A stretch of 64,000 bases of DNA from Hymenobacter daecheongensis DSM 21074. GTDB taxonomy: Bacteria > Bacteroidota > Bacteroidia > Cytophagales > Hymenobacteraceae. The stretch spans positions 1 to 64,000 of the forward strand of contig NZ_FQYN01000008.1 of NCBI RefSeq assembly GCF_900141805.1. Reading direction: 5' to 3'. The translations under genes were made by a program, and so were the position numbers. Of this stretch, positions 1 through 8,052 are shown in pieces. The first letter of the stretch is position 1. Each line of letters starts with the position of its first letter. Below the pieces are notes generated by a model. It saw nothing but the letters and a program-made list of their open reading frames with translations. It did not search any database and had not been told where the DNA came from.

Positions 1-226
1 CGAGCAGCTCCACGCCCAGCTCCGCCAGCACCAAGCCCAGCTGCCCGCCCTCGAAACCCACACCGCCGCCGCCGAGGCCCAGGCCCGCGCCGCCGCCCAG
101 GCCGCCGCCACCGCCGCCGCGCTGCCCGCCGCGCGGGCCAGCGCCGCCCGCCGCCGCGCCGCCCTGGCCGCCCTGGCCCAGCGCCTGCGCACCCTGGAAG
201 CCGCCGGCGAACAAGCCCGCCAATGA
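1..226 (+). CDS. C-terminal end of a coiled-coil, S74-type tail-like surface protein (5' partial)
   Basis: The reading frame is open from base 2 and ends at the TGA at 224-226, giving about 74 residues rich in Ala, Gln, Glu and Arg (start [18 protein letters not shown]), with heptad-like spacing of a coiled coil. Bases 1-95 are identical to 2778-2872, the C-terminal tail of the next gene, so this is the end of a tandem paralogue of that S74-chaperone protein. The two tails diverge after that point, the upstream one being still more alanine-rich. By analogy the missing part probably holds the collagen-like and head domains, but that is inference. Confidence 0.75.
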   Translation, partial: EQLHAQLRQHQAQLPALETHTAAAEAQARAAAQAAATAAALPAARASAARRRAALAALAQRLRTLEAAGEQARQ

Positions 227-270
227 AACCCGCCCACAAGACCCGCCCGCCCCGCCCGACCCACCCACCG

Positions 271-454
271 GCGCCCATACGTTCTGCTTTCACTGATTGG
301 GTTTTGTCGCCTGGCTCCCCCTCTCTCCTAGGAGAGGGGGTCGGGGGGTGAGGCCCCACTCCCAGCGCCGATACGCCCTGCTTTTTCCCCGATTGGTCTT
401 TGTCGCCTGGCTCCCCCTCTCTGAAGGAGAGGGGGCCGGGGGGTGAGGCCCCCC
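271..454. repeat. Two tandem ~90-bp units, each ending in a family A inverted repeat
   Basis: Bases 271-356 and 365-450 are direct repeats: both begin GCGCC(C/G)ATACG, pass through a conserved GATTGG and TTGTCGCCTGG, and end in a family A element (CTCCCCCTCTCT, 4-5 bases, AGGAGAGGGGG, then GGGGGGTGAGGCCCC). The family A parts lie at about 311-356 and 409-450. They fill the gap between the two paralogous tail-like genes, so the spacer appears to have been duplicated too. Confidence 0.8.
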
Positions 455-483
455 TTCTCCGCTTACTTCTCCCTTCCTCGCCC

Positions 484-3006
484 ATGAACCCGCACCATAC
501 CCTCGCCGCCCTGCTGCTGACCGCCGCGCCGCTGGCCGCCCGCGCCCAAACCGGATCGGTGGGCATCGGCACGACCACGCCCCACGCCGCGGCCATCCTC
601 GACGTGCGCAGCACCACCCAGGGGCTGCTGCTGCCGCGCCTCACCCTGGCCCAGCGCACGGCCCTCACGGCCAGCCCCACCGCCCCGCCCGTGGCCGGCC
701 TCGTCATCTACCAGACCGACAACACCCCCGGCCTCTACGCCTACGACGGCGCGACCTGGGTGCGCCTGGGCGGCGACAACCTGGGCAACCACACCGCCAC
801 CACCAATATCGGCCTGAACAACAACTGGCTCAGCAACGCCCCCGGCAACGCCAACGGCCTGCGCGTAGACAACTTCGGCCGCGTGGGCATCGGCACGGCC
901 ACCCCGGCCCAGTCGCTCACGGTGCAGGCCGATGCCACCGGCGCGGCCCTGGGCTTCGCCGCCACCACCACCGGCCAGGACAAGTACAACCTGAGCCTGA
1001 CCGGCGGGGGCCTGAACCTGAGCGAGAGCAACGTGGCCGGCGGCCGCCTGTTCGTGAAAGACGGTGGGGGCGTGGGCATCGGCACCACCAGCCCCGCGGG
1101 CGGCCTGCACGTGGACGCGCCCGAAAGCCCCTCGACCAGCGCCCTGGGCGTGCTGCTGAGCGGGGGCAGCAGCGGCAACCCCGGCCTGGAGCTGCGCGGC
1201 CAGGGTAAAACGCCCTACCTGGACTTTGCCGAAACCAGCGGCGTGGACTACTCCACCCGCCTCATCAGCGAGGGCGGCACCCTGACGGTGCGCACCAGCG
1301 GGGCCAATGCCACCGCCCTGGCCGTGGACGGCGGCCTGCGCGTGGGCGGGGGCAGCCCGGCCGCGGGCAAGTTCCTCAAGGCCCTGGACGCCACCGGCCA
1401 GGCCGTGTGGGACTACGCCGCCGGGGCCACCGGCCCGGCCGGCCCGGCCGGGGCCACGGGGGCTACCGGCCCCACTGGCCCGGCCGGCCCCACCGGCCCC
1501 GCCGGCCCCACCGGACCCGCCGGCCCGGCCGGCCAGAACGGCGCGACCGGCCCGCAGGGGCCGCAGGGCGTGGCCGGCACCAACGGCACCGGCCCGGCCG
1601 ACAACCTGGGCAACCACACCGCCCAGCGCCACCTCAACCTGGCCGGGCACCTGCTGGTGGGCGGCACCGCCGCCGCCCCCGGCGCCGCCGGCCTGGCCGT
1701 AGATGGCAGTGGCCGGGTGGGCATCGGCACCCCCACGCCGCTGGCCGCCCTGCACCTGCGCGAGGGCGACGCCCTCTTCAGCGCCGCCGGCGACGTGCCC
1801 GCCACCCCCGCCCCGCTGGGCCTGAGCGGCACCGGCCGCCGCGCCTTCTGGTACGCCGACAAGGCCGCCTTCCGCGCTGGCTACGCGGGCGGCACGTACG
1901 TGCATCTCACCTACACCGCTTACACTCCCACCGTCGTTGGCGGCGCCATTCGGGCGGAGGTTTTTGGCGACGGCAGCACGTATTTCGATGAGGCCAACGT
2001 AGGCCCCTACTCGTTTGCCGCCGGCTACGCCGCCCTGGCCAGCGGGCAGGGCGCCGTTGCCATGGGCACCCACAACCGCGCCACGGGCCTGAACGCGGTT
2101 TCCCTGGGCGAGAAGAACCTGGCGAGTGGGGATAATTCCATCACCATCGGTAGTCAATCTTCTGCCATTGGTTTTGGGGGGGTTGCCATAGGCACTTACG
2201 CGTACTCCGCGACCGAATTCGCCACGGCTATCGGTTTCCAGAGCTTTGCCCTGGCTCCGTTCTCGATGGCGCTGGGCAAAAATGCCTGGACCAAGCACCG
2301 AGGGGCCGTCACCATCAGCGACGCCAGCGCCGGGTTACCCTCCGATTGGGTGGTCAGCAACGGCCCCAACGAGCTGAACATGCGCTTTATAGGGGGCTAC
2401 ATATTCAACACCTCGCAGAACGCGCGGGGCAGCAACTGCGGCGGCTGCTCGAGCGGGGCCATCAATGGGGTGATGCTGGCTCCGGGTGGGGGCTCGTGGA
2501 CGACGCTGAGCGACCGGCGGGCCAAGGAGAACCTGCGGCCCGTGGACGCGGAGCAGGTGCTGGCCAAGGTGGCGGCGCTGCCCGTGGGCGAGTGGAACTA
2601 CAAAAGCCAGCCGGCCAGCCAGCGCCACGTCGGCCCCATGGCCCAGGACTTCTACCAGGCGTTCCGCCTCGACGGCATCGGGCGCGACACGACCATCAAC
2701 ACGGGCGACATCGACGGGGTGAACATGCTGGCCATCCAGGCCCTGGCTGCCCGCACGGCCCGCCTGCGCCAGCAAAACGAGCAGCTCCACGCCCAGCTCC
2801 GCCAGCACCAAGCCCAGCTGCCCGCCCTCGAAACCCACACCGCCGCCGCCGAGGCCCAGGCCCGCGCCGCCGAAGCCCAGGCCGCCACGGCCGCCGCCGA
2901 GCTGCGCACCCTGCAAGCCCAGGCCACCGAGGACACCGCCGCCCTGGAAGCCCTGGAAGCCCGGCTGCGCCGGCTGGAGGCGGCCGGCGGGCAGGCCCAG
3001 CGCTAA
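484..3006 (+). CDS. Secreted tail-fibre-like protein: collagen stalk, YadA-like head, S74 intramolecular chaperone
   Basis: 840-residue protein. The start at 484 is preferred over an upstream in-frame start because it opens directly into a signal peptide ([22 protein letters not shown]). Repeated VGIGT..P motifs occur in the N-terminal half. A collagen-like Gly-Pro-Ala/Gly-Ala-Thr tract lies at about residues 314-372. Residues about 520-615 hold YadA-head-like repeats ([15 protein letters not shown]). Near residue 676 the sequence [10 protein letters not shown] opens a peptidase S74 chaperone domain, followed by [13 protein letters not shown] and a C-terminal coiled coil. In phage endosialidases this domain folds the trimer and cleaves itself at the Ser-Asp pair, which is present here (S676-D677, with K681). 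The likely role is a trimeric surface fibre or adhesin. No phage structural genes lie nearby. Its tail duplicates the gene upstream. Confidence 0.8.
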   Translation: MNPHHTLAALLLTAAPLAARAQTGSVGIGTTTPHAAAILDVRSTTQGLLLPRLTLAQRTALTASPTAPPVAGLVIYQTDNTPGLYAYDGATWVRLGGDNLGNHTATTNIGLNNNWLSNAPGNANGLRVDNFGRVGIGTATPAQSLTVQADATGAALGFAATTTGQDKYNLSLTGGGLNLSESNVAGGRLFVKDGGGVGIGTTSPAGGLHVDAPESPSTSALGVLLSGGSSGNPGLELRGQGKTPYLDFAETSGVDYSTRLISEGGTLTVRTSGANATALAVDGGLRVGGGSPAAGKFLKALDATGQAVWDYAAGATGPAGPAGATGATGPTGPAGPTGPAGPTGPAGPAGQNGATGPQGPQGVAGTNGTGPADNLGNHTAQRHLNLAGHLLVGGTAAAPGAAGLAVDGSGRVGIGTPTPLAALHLREGDALFSAAGDVPATPAPLGLSGTGRRAFWYADKAAFRAGYAGGTYVHLTYTAYTPTVVGGAIRAEVFGDGSTYFDEANVGPYSFAAGYAALASGQGAVAMGTHNRATGLNAVSLGEKNLASGDNSITIGSQSSAIGFGGVAIGTYAYSATEFATAIGFQSFALAPFSMALGKNAWTKHRGAVTISDASAGLPSDWVVSNGPNELNMRFIGGYIFNTSQNARGSNCGGCSSGAINGVMLAPGGGSWTTLSDRRAKENLRPVDAEQVLAKVAALPVGEWNYKSQPASQRHVGPMAQDFYQAFRLDGIGRDTTINTGDIDGVNMLAIQALAARTARLRQQNEQLHAQLRQHQAQLPALETHTAAAEAQARAAEAQAATAAAELRTLQAQATEDTAALEALEARLRRLEAAGGQAQR

Positions 3007-3046
3007 GGCCGGTCGTTTTCCCGGCCTGTTTTCCTGCTCATCTTCT

Positions 3047-3054
3047 TACCTTGC
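3047..3054 (+). promoter_or_regulatory. -7-like box TACCTTGC just upstream of a start codon
   Basis: TACCTTGC ends 6 bases before the ATG at 3061 and resembles the Bacteroidota -7 element (TAnnTTTG). The same box recurs close to other starts in this window. I see no clear -33 TTG at the expected distance. Confidence 0.35.
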
Positions 3055-3060
3055 CAACCG

Positions 3061-4467
3061 ATGAAACTACGCCTTACCCTCGCCTTGCTGCTGCCCGCTC
3101 TCGGCAGCGTTGCCCAAACCCTCACCAACGACGGGGCCACGCTCACGGTGGAAGCCGGGGCCACGCTCTACGTGGCCGGCACGGTCCAGAACAAGGCCGG
3201 CAGCACGCTCACCAACGCGGGCACCCTGCAGCTTACCGGCGACCTGACCAACGCGGGCACGCTGGCCTCCGGCGGCACGCTGCTCTTCGCCGGCACCACC
3301 AACCAGGCCTTCACCCCCGGCGCGGCCACCGTGGCCACGCTGGTGGTGAACAATACCGGGGCCACCGGCCAGCGCACCCTCACCGTGCCCACCGACCTGA
3401 CCGTGGGCACCGCCCTGACTCTGCAAAGCGGCCTGCTGCGCACCGATGCCACCGCCACGCTCACCCTGCCCGACGGAGCCACGCTCAGCGGCGAAGGCCC
3501 CGGCCAGTACGTGCAGGGCAACCTGCGCATCGTGCGGGCCGCCGGCAGCGGGGTGCTCAACTTCGGCCACGGCCTGAGCCTGGACCGCACCAGCCTGGGC
3601 CAGGTGACGGCCACCCGCGCCGCCGGCCTGCTGCTCGACAACGTGAGCCGCACGGCCCTGCCCAATACGGCCGGCAAGAGCATCGACCGGATCTGGACCG
3701 TGGAAACCACCACCGCCCCCGCCGTCGCCGTGCCCGTGACCCTGAGCTGGCCTCCCGACGACGACAACGGCCTGAGCAGCTTCAGCTCCGCCCGGGCCTG
3801 GCGCTCCCCGGTGCCGGTGACGGCCTGGGCGGCCGTGGGCACGGCGCAGGCGGCCACGGTCACGGCCACCAGCCGCAGCTTCTCGTTTACTACCGCCGTT
3901 CTGGGCCGCCTCACCGTGAGCAGCGCCGCCGCGCCGCTGCCCGTGGAGCTGACGCGCTTCACGGCCGAGGCCCAGGGCGCCGACGCCCTGTTGCAGTGGG
4001 CCACGGCCTCGGAGAAGAACAACGACCGGTTTGAGGTGGAAGCCAGCGCCGATGGCCGCACGTTCCGGCGCATTGGCACGGTGGCGGGCCACGGCACCAG
4101 CACCCAGCCCCACGAGTACCAGCTGCTGGACAAAGCCATTGCCCGCTACGCCGCCAGCCCCGTGTACTACCGCCTGCGCCAGCTGGACCACGACGGCACT
4201 GCCACCTACTCGCCCGTGCGGGCCGTGGGCGTGAGCAGTCTGGCCGGGCTGGCCCTGTTTCCGAACCCCACCCGCGCCCAGGCTACCCTCACCGGGGCCG
4301 CGCCGGGGGCACAGGTGCAGGTCTATGACGCGCTGGGCCGCCTCGTGGTCACCGCCACGGCCGATGCCACCGGCTCGGCGGCGCTGGTGCTGCCGCAGTG
4401 GCGCACGCTGGGCGTATACGTGGTGCGCGTGGGCAAGCAGGCCCTGCGCCTGAGCGTGGTGGAGTAG
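3061..4467 (+). CDS. Secreted repeat protein with T9SS type A sorting domain
   Basis: 468 residues. It starts with a signal peptide (MKLRLTLALLLPALGSVAQ). The N-terminal third has short repeats built on TLTNAGTL and GATL, typical of beta-solenoid or autotransporter-like passenger sequence. The C-terminal ~75 residues match the T9SS type A sorting domain: LFPNPTRAQATL, then VYDALGRLV, then GVYVVRVGKQALRLSV. Proteins with this domain cross the outer membrane by the type IX system and are usually attached to the surface. The PVELTRFTAEAQG segment before it is the common linker of such proteins (LPVEL.F.A). No catalytic motif is visible. It follows the tail-like gene by 54 bases on the same strand but has its own promoter-like box. 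Confidence 0.82.
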   Translation: MKLRLTLALLLPALGSVAQTLTNDGATLTVEAGATLYVAGTVQNKAGSTLTNAGTLQLTGDLTNAGTLASGGTLLFAGTTNQAFTPGAATVATLVVNNTGATGQRTLTVPTDLTVGTALTLQSGLLRTDATATLTLPDGATLSGEGPGQYVQGNLRIVRAAGSGVLNFGHGLSLDRTSLGQVTATRAAGLLLDNVSRTALPNTAGKSIDRIWTVETTTAPAVAVPVTLSWPPDDDNGLSSFSSARAWRSPVPVTAWAAVGTAQAATVTATSRSFSFTTAVLGRLTVSSAAAPLPVELTRFTAEAQGADALLQWATASEKNNDRFEVEASADGRTFRRIGTVAGHGTSTQPHEYQLLDKAIARYAASPVYYRLRQLDHDGTATYSPVRAVGVSSLAGLALFPNPTRAQATLTGAAPGAQVQVYDALGRLVVTATADATGSAALVLPQWRTLGVYVVRVGKQALRLSVVE

Positions 4468-4483
4468 CACGACCGGCCGATTG

Positions 4484-4532
4484 GTAAGCAGGAAGTAGCG
4501 CGGAAGGGATTTCCGCGCTACTTCCTGCTTAC
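4484..4532. terminator. Perfect 22-bp inverted repeat between convergent genes
   Basis: GTAAGCAGGAAGTAGCGCGG.. (4484-4505) is repeated perfectly as its reverse complement at 4511-4532, with a 5-base loop. It sits between the plus-strand gene ending at 4467 and the minus-strand gene ending at 4529, overlapping the latter's stop codon. It probably ends transcription from both sides, although there is no long T run. Confidence 0.55.
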
Positions 4533-5332
4533 AGCTGCGTCAGCTTCACGTCGCCTTTCACCGTCACGGCTTTCAGCAGAGCGCCGCCCTGGCCCAGCGT
4601 GGCGGCCACCACCTTCTGCAGCGGCTCCGCTTTGGTGACGGGCAGCTTGCCGGCGCTGATGCTGCCGATGGTGGTGGCGGCATACAGCCGGGCCGAGTAG
4701 GCTTTGGGCACCTCCCAGGTGATGCTGCCGTTGGTGGTTTGCACGTCGAGCCCCTCGCCTACCCATTTGGAGCCGGCCAGCTTGATTTTCACGCCGCCGT
4801 TCAGCGTGCGCCCCCGCACGCTGCCGCCCACGTTGATGAGGGAAATACCGCCGTTGGCGGCCTCAAACGTGACGGTGCCCTGCAGGTCGCTTAGGTTGAT
4901 GCCGCCGTTGAGCGTGCGTAGGGTCAGCGTCATTTTGCGGGGCACGAACACCTCGTAGCTCACGGCCCAGCCCAGCTCGCCCTCGGCGGTGCTTTCGGCC
5001 CGCAGGGTGTAGTCTTTGGCCATAATGGTGATGCTCTTGCCCAGCTGGCGGGCTTCCGCGTCGGTTTTGCCCCAGGCCAGAATCTTGGCCCGCACCCGCA
5101 CGTCGGGACCGTCCCAGCCCCGCACCGTGATGCCGCCGTTGGCGCGACCGTCTATCGTGATGCCCTGGCCGGCGGGCGCGGGCAGGGTTTTGTCGCGGGT
5201 TTCGCAGTAGCGCTTGCTGCTGCTGCTGGTGAAGGTGCCGTCGGTGCACTGGGTGGTGAAAACAGGGGCCTGCTGGGCGCGGGCGGCCGGGGCAGCCAGG
5301 CTCAGAAGCAGCGTAAAAAAGCAGATTCTCAT
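4529..5332 (-). CDS. Secreted DUF4097-like beta-repeat protein, copy 1
   Basis: 267 residues from the ATG at 5332, which opens a signal peptide (MRICFFTLLLSLAAPAARAQQ); a longer in-frame start exists at 5362 but adds no plausible sequence. The mature part is a ladder of short repeats on the pattern (T)NGGI.(V/L/I): GRANGGITVRGW, TLNGGINLSDL, AANGGISLINV, TLNGGVKIKL, TTNGSITWEV. Such repeats form a right-handed beta-solenoid in DUF4097/DUF4098 family proteins, which are often described as putative adhesins; enzyme activity is not expected. It is a tandem paralogue of the next gene on the same strand, but a strong hairpin terminator separates the two. Confidence 0.75.
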   Translation of the reverse strand: MRICFFTLLLSLAAPAARAQQAPVFTTQCTDGTFTSSSSKRYCETRDKTLPAPAGQGITIDGRANGGITVRGWDGPDVRVRAKILAWGKTDAEARQLGKSITIMAKDYTLRAESTAEGELGWAVSYEVFVPRKMTLTLRTLNGGINLSDLQGTVTFEAANGGISLINVGGSVRGRTLNGGVKIKLAGSKWVGEGLDVQTTNGSITWEVPKAYSARLYAATTIGSISAGKLPVTKAEPLQKVVAATLGQGGALLKAVTVKGDVKLTQL

Positions 5333-5344
5333 AGGGGCGGGCAC

Positions 5345-5375
5345 AAAAAAGCGGCGATGCATCGGGCATCGCCGC
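5345..5375 (-). terminator. Rho-independent terminator (perfect 10-bp stem plus T6 on the minus strand)
   Basis: GCGGCGATGC (5351-5360) pairs perfectly with GCATCGCCGC (5366-5375), and six A residues at 5345-5350 give a U tract for minus-strand transcripts. It lies 55 bases downstream of the stop of copy 2 and just upstream of the start of copy 1, so the two paralogues are probably separate transcription units. Confidence 0.8.
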
Positions 5376-5430
5376 TTCGGAGCCGGAACGCGAAAACCGC
5401 TCCAAAAGGTGCGGCTATAATGTGGCTGTT

Positions 5431-6237
5431 TTACAGTTGCCGCACTTTAATGCCGCCGTTGGTGGTCACTGCCTTCACCGGGGCTCCGCCCTGCCCCAGC
5501 GTGGCGGTCAGTTTTTTATGAAACATGCCCGATTTGGTCACCGGCAGCCCCCCGGCTTTGATGTCGCCCATGCTGGTGCTGGTGTAGAGCTGGGCCGAGT
5601 AGTCTTTGGGTAGCTCCCAGCTGATGCCGCCGTTGGTGGTTTCTACATCGAGCCCGGCCCCTACCCATTTGGGACCGGAGAGCTTAATATCGACCCCGCC
5701 GTTGGTGGTCTGGCCCTTCACCTGGCCCGCTACGTCGGTGAGGGAGATGCCGCCGTTGGTGGTTTCAAAGGTGATGCGGGCGTCCAGATTACTCAGGGAG
5801 ATGCCGCCGTTCACGGTTTCAAGCGCCAGGGCCGTTTTGCGGGGCACAAACACTTCGTAGCTCACGGCCCAGCCCTGCAGCAGGCCCTTGCCACCGCTGG
5901 CGCGCAGCGTGTTGCCGCTGGTATTCAGGGTAATGCCCTTGGCCAGCTCGGCCGCGGCTTCATCGGTTTTGGCCCAGGTAGAAATGCGGGCCCGCACCCG
6001 CACATCGGGGCCATCCCAGCCTTTCACCGAGATGCCGCCGTTGTCCTTGCCGTCGATGGTTAGGGTTTGGGAGCCGGGAGCGGGCATGGTCAGGTCGCGG
6101 ATTTCGCAGTACTGCTTGCTGGTGCCGTTGCCGTTGCGGGAGTCGGAGCAGGCGGAGGTGAACGTGGGGGCCGGGGTCTGGGCAGCGGCTGAAAGGGCGG
6201 TCAGGCCGAGCAGCAGGGTAGAAACCAGGGTTTTCAT
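5431..6237 (-). CDS. Secreted DUF4097-like beta-repeat protein, copy 2
   Basis: 268 residues from the ATG at 6237 (signal peptide MKTLVSTLLLGLTALSAAAQ). It has the same architecture as its neighbour: after QYCEIRDLTMPAPG comes a series of NGGI repeats (GKDNGGISVKGW, TVNGGISLSNL, TTNGGISLTDV, TTNGGVDIKL, TTNGGISWEL, and a final TTNGGIKVRQL). The shared DGPDVRVRA, YEVFVPRK and PKWVG(A/E)GLDV(E/Q)TTNG blocks show that the pair arose by duplication. Role unknown; a surface or periplasmic solenoid is likely. Confidence 0.75.
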   Translation of the reverse strand: MKTLVSTLLLGLTALSAAAQTPAPTFTSACSDSRNGNGTSKQYCEIRDLTMPAPGSQTLTIDGKDNGGISVKGWDGPDVRVRARISTWAKTDEAAAELAKGITLNTSGNTLRASGGKGLLQGWAVSYEVFVPRKTALALETVNGGISLSNLDARITFETTNGGISLTDVAGQVKGQTTNGGVDIKLSGPKWVGAGLDVETTNGGISWELPKDYSAQLYTSTSMGDIKAGGLPVTKSGMFHKKLTATLGQGGAPVKAVTTNGGIKVRQL

Positions 6238-6318
6238 AAGGACGGGGGCTGAAAGTGGGAGTTGGTTTTGGGGATAGATGCGGGGGCGGGAGAAGTCGTT
6301 GCCTGAAAACGACAAATG

Positions 6319-6472
6319 CATAACCGAACGTCATGCTTGATCTGGCGTACGCGAAGTTCAAGTATCTCTACCACGCCATTTGGTTAGCATTGCAACGAAG
6401 CGGGAGAGATGCTTCGACTTCGCTCAGCATGACCGTTCGGTTATGTATCAAGCATGACCGTGCTTTTTTAAC
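6319..6472. repeat. Family C dispersed inverted repeat (CATGCTGAGC type)
   Basis: CATAACCGAACG (6319-6330) is repeated inverted at 6434-6445, with GTCATGCTTGAT and ATCAAGCATGAC as further inverted arms. The interior holds GCAACGAAGCGGGAGAGATG followed by CTTCGACTTCGCTCAGCATGAC, a sequence shared with the element at 23950-24067. It fills the space between two minus-strand genes and encodes nothing recognisable. Confidence 0.65.
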
Positions 6473-6482
6473 TCTACCACCC

Positions 6483-7385
6483 CTACCCCTTCGCCACCCC
6501 CGTCAGGAAGGCGGTGATGATGGTAGCGGCCAGCCGGGCGGTCTGGTTGTCGCGGTCGAAAACGGGGTTCAGCTCTACCACCTCAAACAGGCGCACCTGG
6601 GCATTCTGGCCGGCCAGAAACGCAGCTTGTGTGGCCTGGCGGGGCGTAAAGCCCTCGGCGCTGGGGGCCGATACGGCGGGGGCGTAGGCCTCGGCGCAGC
6701 CGTCGATGTCGAAGCTCACGAAGGCGGGGCCGGCGGCGGTGGCCCGGCGCAGAGCCCGCTCCTGGTAGAGCGGCATGCCATCCTGCTGCACGTGGGCCAG
6801 GGGCACGATGGTGACCTGCTGCTCATTCAGGAAGTCGATATCGGCTTTGGTGTTGAGGTTGGAATGCAGCCCGATTTCGGTGAAGCGCGGGCCGGCCAGC
6901 ACGCCCTCGCGCAGCAGCTTGCCGAAGGGCGTGCCGCTGCTGATTTCGGGCTTGTCCTTCACGTCGGCGTGGGCATCGAGGTTTACTCCCCCCACGGGCT
7001 GGCCGCCGGTGGCGTCGAAAAGGCCGCGCACGGTGCTGTAGGTGCCGTCGTGGCTGCCGCCGAGCACCACCACGCGCGGGTATTGGCGCAGCAGCGCGGC
7101 CAGCTCCCGGCGAATGGTTTCGTGGTTCCGGGCGTGGTCGGGGCTGGTCAGGTCGAGGTTGCCGGCATCGGCGATGCGCAGGTGGTCGAGGCTGACGTTG
7201 TGCTCCAGGTTGTAGGTTTTGTGGTAGCGGCGCAGCTCCCGACGGATGGCGTCGGGGGCGTGGCGGGCCCCGGCGCGGCCGCCTTCGAGCACGGTACCGA
7301 AGTCGAGGGGCAGGCCCACGAGGCACACCTCGGCCTGGGGAAGCGCGGCGGCGGGTTGAATCAGCTCACGGAGGAAAGTTGGCAT
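6483..7385 (-). CDS. Ureohydrolase of the arginase/agmatinase/formimidoylglutamase family
   Basis: 300 residues from the ATG at 7385; the longer upstream frame is not protein-like. All manganese-ligand motifs of the family are visible: GGSHDGTYS (in place of GGDHS), NLDAHADV and SFDIDG. Enzymes of this family hydrolyse guanidino or formimino groups, releasing urea or formamide. The substrate cannot be settled from the sequence; formimidoylglutamase (histidine breakdown) and agmatinase are both possible, and no hut or polyamine genes are adjacent. The length is normal for the family. A promoter with both boxes lies directly before the start codon, suggesting a leaderless or nearly leaderless mRNA. 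Confidence 0.82.
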   Translation of the reverse strand: MPTFLRELIQPAAALPQAEVCLVGLPLDFGTVLEGGRAGARHAPDAIRRELRRYHKTYNLEHNVSLDHLRIADAGNLDLTSPDHARNHETIRRELAALLRQYPRVVVLGGSHDGTYSTVRGLFDATGGQPVGGVNLDAHADVKDKPEISSGTPFGKLLREGVLAGPRFTEIGLHSNLNTKADIDFLNEQQVTIVPLAHVQQDGMPLYQERALRRATAAGPAFVSFDIDGCAEAYAPAVSAPSAEGFTPRQATQAAFLAGQNAQVRLFEVVELNPVFDRDNQTARLAATIITAFLTGVAKG

Positions 7386-7389
7386 GGCA

Positions 7390-7419
7390 CGAATGTAGCG
7401 GGCGGCGCACAACTCCCAA
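7390..7419 (-). promoter_or_regulatory. Bacteroidota-type promoter for the ureohydrolase gene: TTG-N19-TACATTCG
   Basis: Read on the minus strand, TTG (7419-7417) is followed after 19 bases by TACATTCG (7397-7390), close to the -33/-7 consensus TTG ... TAnnTTTG. The ATG at 7385 begins 4 bases beyond the box, so the transcript would start at or next to the start codon. Confidence 0.55.
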
Positions 7420-7452
7420 CCACAACCTGCCCCGCGCCCCGGCCACATTCCG

Positions 7453-7460
7453 TACCTTTC
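7453..7460 (+). promoter_or_regulatory. -7-like box TACCTTTC directly before a start codon
   Basis: TACCTTTC ends 3 bases before the ATG at 7464. It differs from TAnnTTTG only at the last position. No -33 TTG is evident at 19-20 bases. Confidence 0.4.
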
Positions 7461-7463
7461 GCT

Positions 7464-7922
7464 ATGCCCAACCGCTCGTTTTTCCTGCTCATGCTCTTGC
7501 TGGCCGGCTTTACTCCCGGCTTCGCCCAGCAAACGAAAGTTACCAAACCGGCCCGGATAGCGCCGCCCGCCGCGTCGTTTTTCACCACCTACGCCTACCT
7601 CACCTACGCCATCGTGGACCGCCAGACCAAGGCTACGCCCATCCCCGCGCGGGGCGTGGGCGGCACCCTCACGCTGCACCCCGACGGCACCTTCCAGAAG
7701 CGCCTGACCCTACAGGGCAACGGCGGCACGCTGCACTTCGACCAGGACGGCCGCTTCAGCTTCAGCGGCACCCAAATCACCTTCACCTACACCGACAGCA
7801 AAGGCCAGCCCCGCGTGGACCAGGGCACGTTTCGGCTGCAGCCGGCCGTGGGCCTGCTCACGCTCACGCTCGTAGGTTTCCCGGCTGGCAATCAGGGGAT
7901 CTATACGCTGCGGGCGCAGTAG
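7464..7922 (+). CDS. Small secreted protein, lipocalin-like in size, function unknown
   Basis: 152 residues. The start at 7464 is chosen because it opens a signal peptide (MPNRSFFLLMLLLAGFTPGFAQQ), although the frame is open far upstream. The mature part alternates short beta-like stretches (GGTLTLHPDGTFQKRLTL, GRFSFSGTQITFTY, LLTLTLVGFP) and ends shortly after GNQGIYTLRAQ. The HPDGTF and FSGTQITFTY pattern resembles small lipocalin-like or META-like secreted proteins of Bacteroidota, but I cannot assign a family. It is transcribed divergently from the ureohydrolase gene. Confidence 0.65.
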   Translation: MPNRSFFLLMLLLAGFTPGFAQQTKVTKPARIAPPAASFFTTYAYLTYAIVDRQTKATPIPARGVGGTLTLHPDGTFQKRLTLQGNGGTLHFDQDGRFSFSGTQITFTYTDSKGQPRVDQGTFRLQPAVGLLTLTLVGFPAGNQGIYTLRAQ

Positions 7923-7945
7923 CTAGCCGCCCCGCGGACCGTGCA

Positions 7946-7976
7946 TTGCACCCGCGCGCCCTTTCTGCTAACTTGC
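7946..7976 (+). promoter_or_regulatory. Promoter for yebC: TTG-N20-TAACTTGC
   Basis: TTG at 7946-7948 is followed after 20 bases by TAACTTGC at 7969-7976, matching the spacing and form of Bacteroidota promoters. The yebC start lies about 75 bases further on, leaving an untranslated leader with the CACCATTTCACTATTTCACTA direct repeat near 8021-8045. Confidence 0.5.
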
Positions 7977-8052
7977 GCCCCCTTTCCGGCCGGAGGCTCC
8001 CGCACCCCGCCCGAACAACTCACCATTTCACTATTTCACTATCTCACCACCG

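Noticed and set aside
463..2298. Long minus-strand open frame opposite the tail-fibre-like gene
   Set aside because: It is an Ala/Gly/Arg-rich antisense shadow of a GC-rich repeat gene, with no start signal or protein-like motif.
484..3006. Prophage, suggested by the tail-fibre-like protein
   Set aside because: No capsid, terminase, tail or integrase genes nearby, and the protein has a signal peptide.
3067..4470. 467-codon minus-strand open frame opposite the T9SS protein
   Set aside because: Composition is His/Gly/Arg-rich and follows the plus-strand gene exactly; the plus frame has signal peptide and sorting domain.
6333..7463. In-frame upstream extension of the small secreted protein at 7464
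   Set aside because: It runs antisense through the ureohydrolase gene and a repeat; a signal peptide and promoter box fix the start at 7464.
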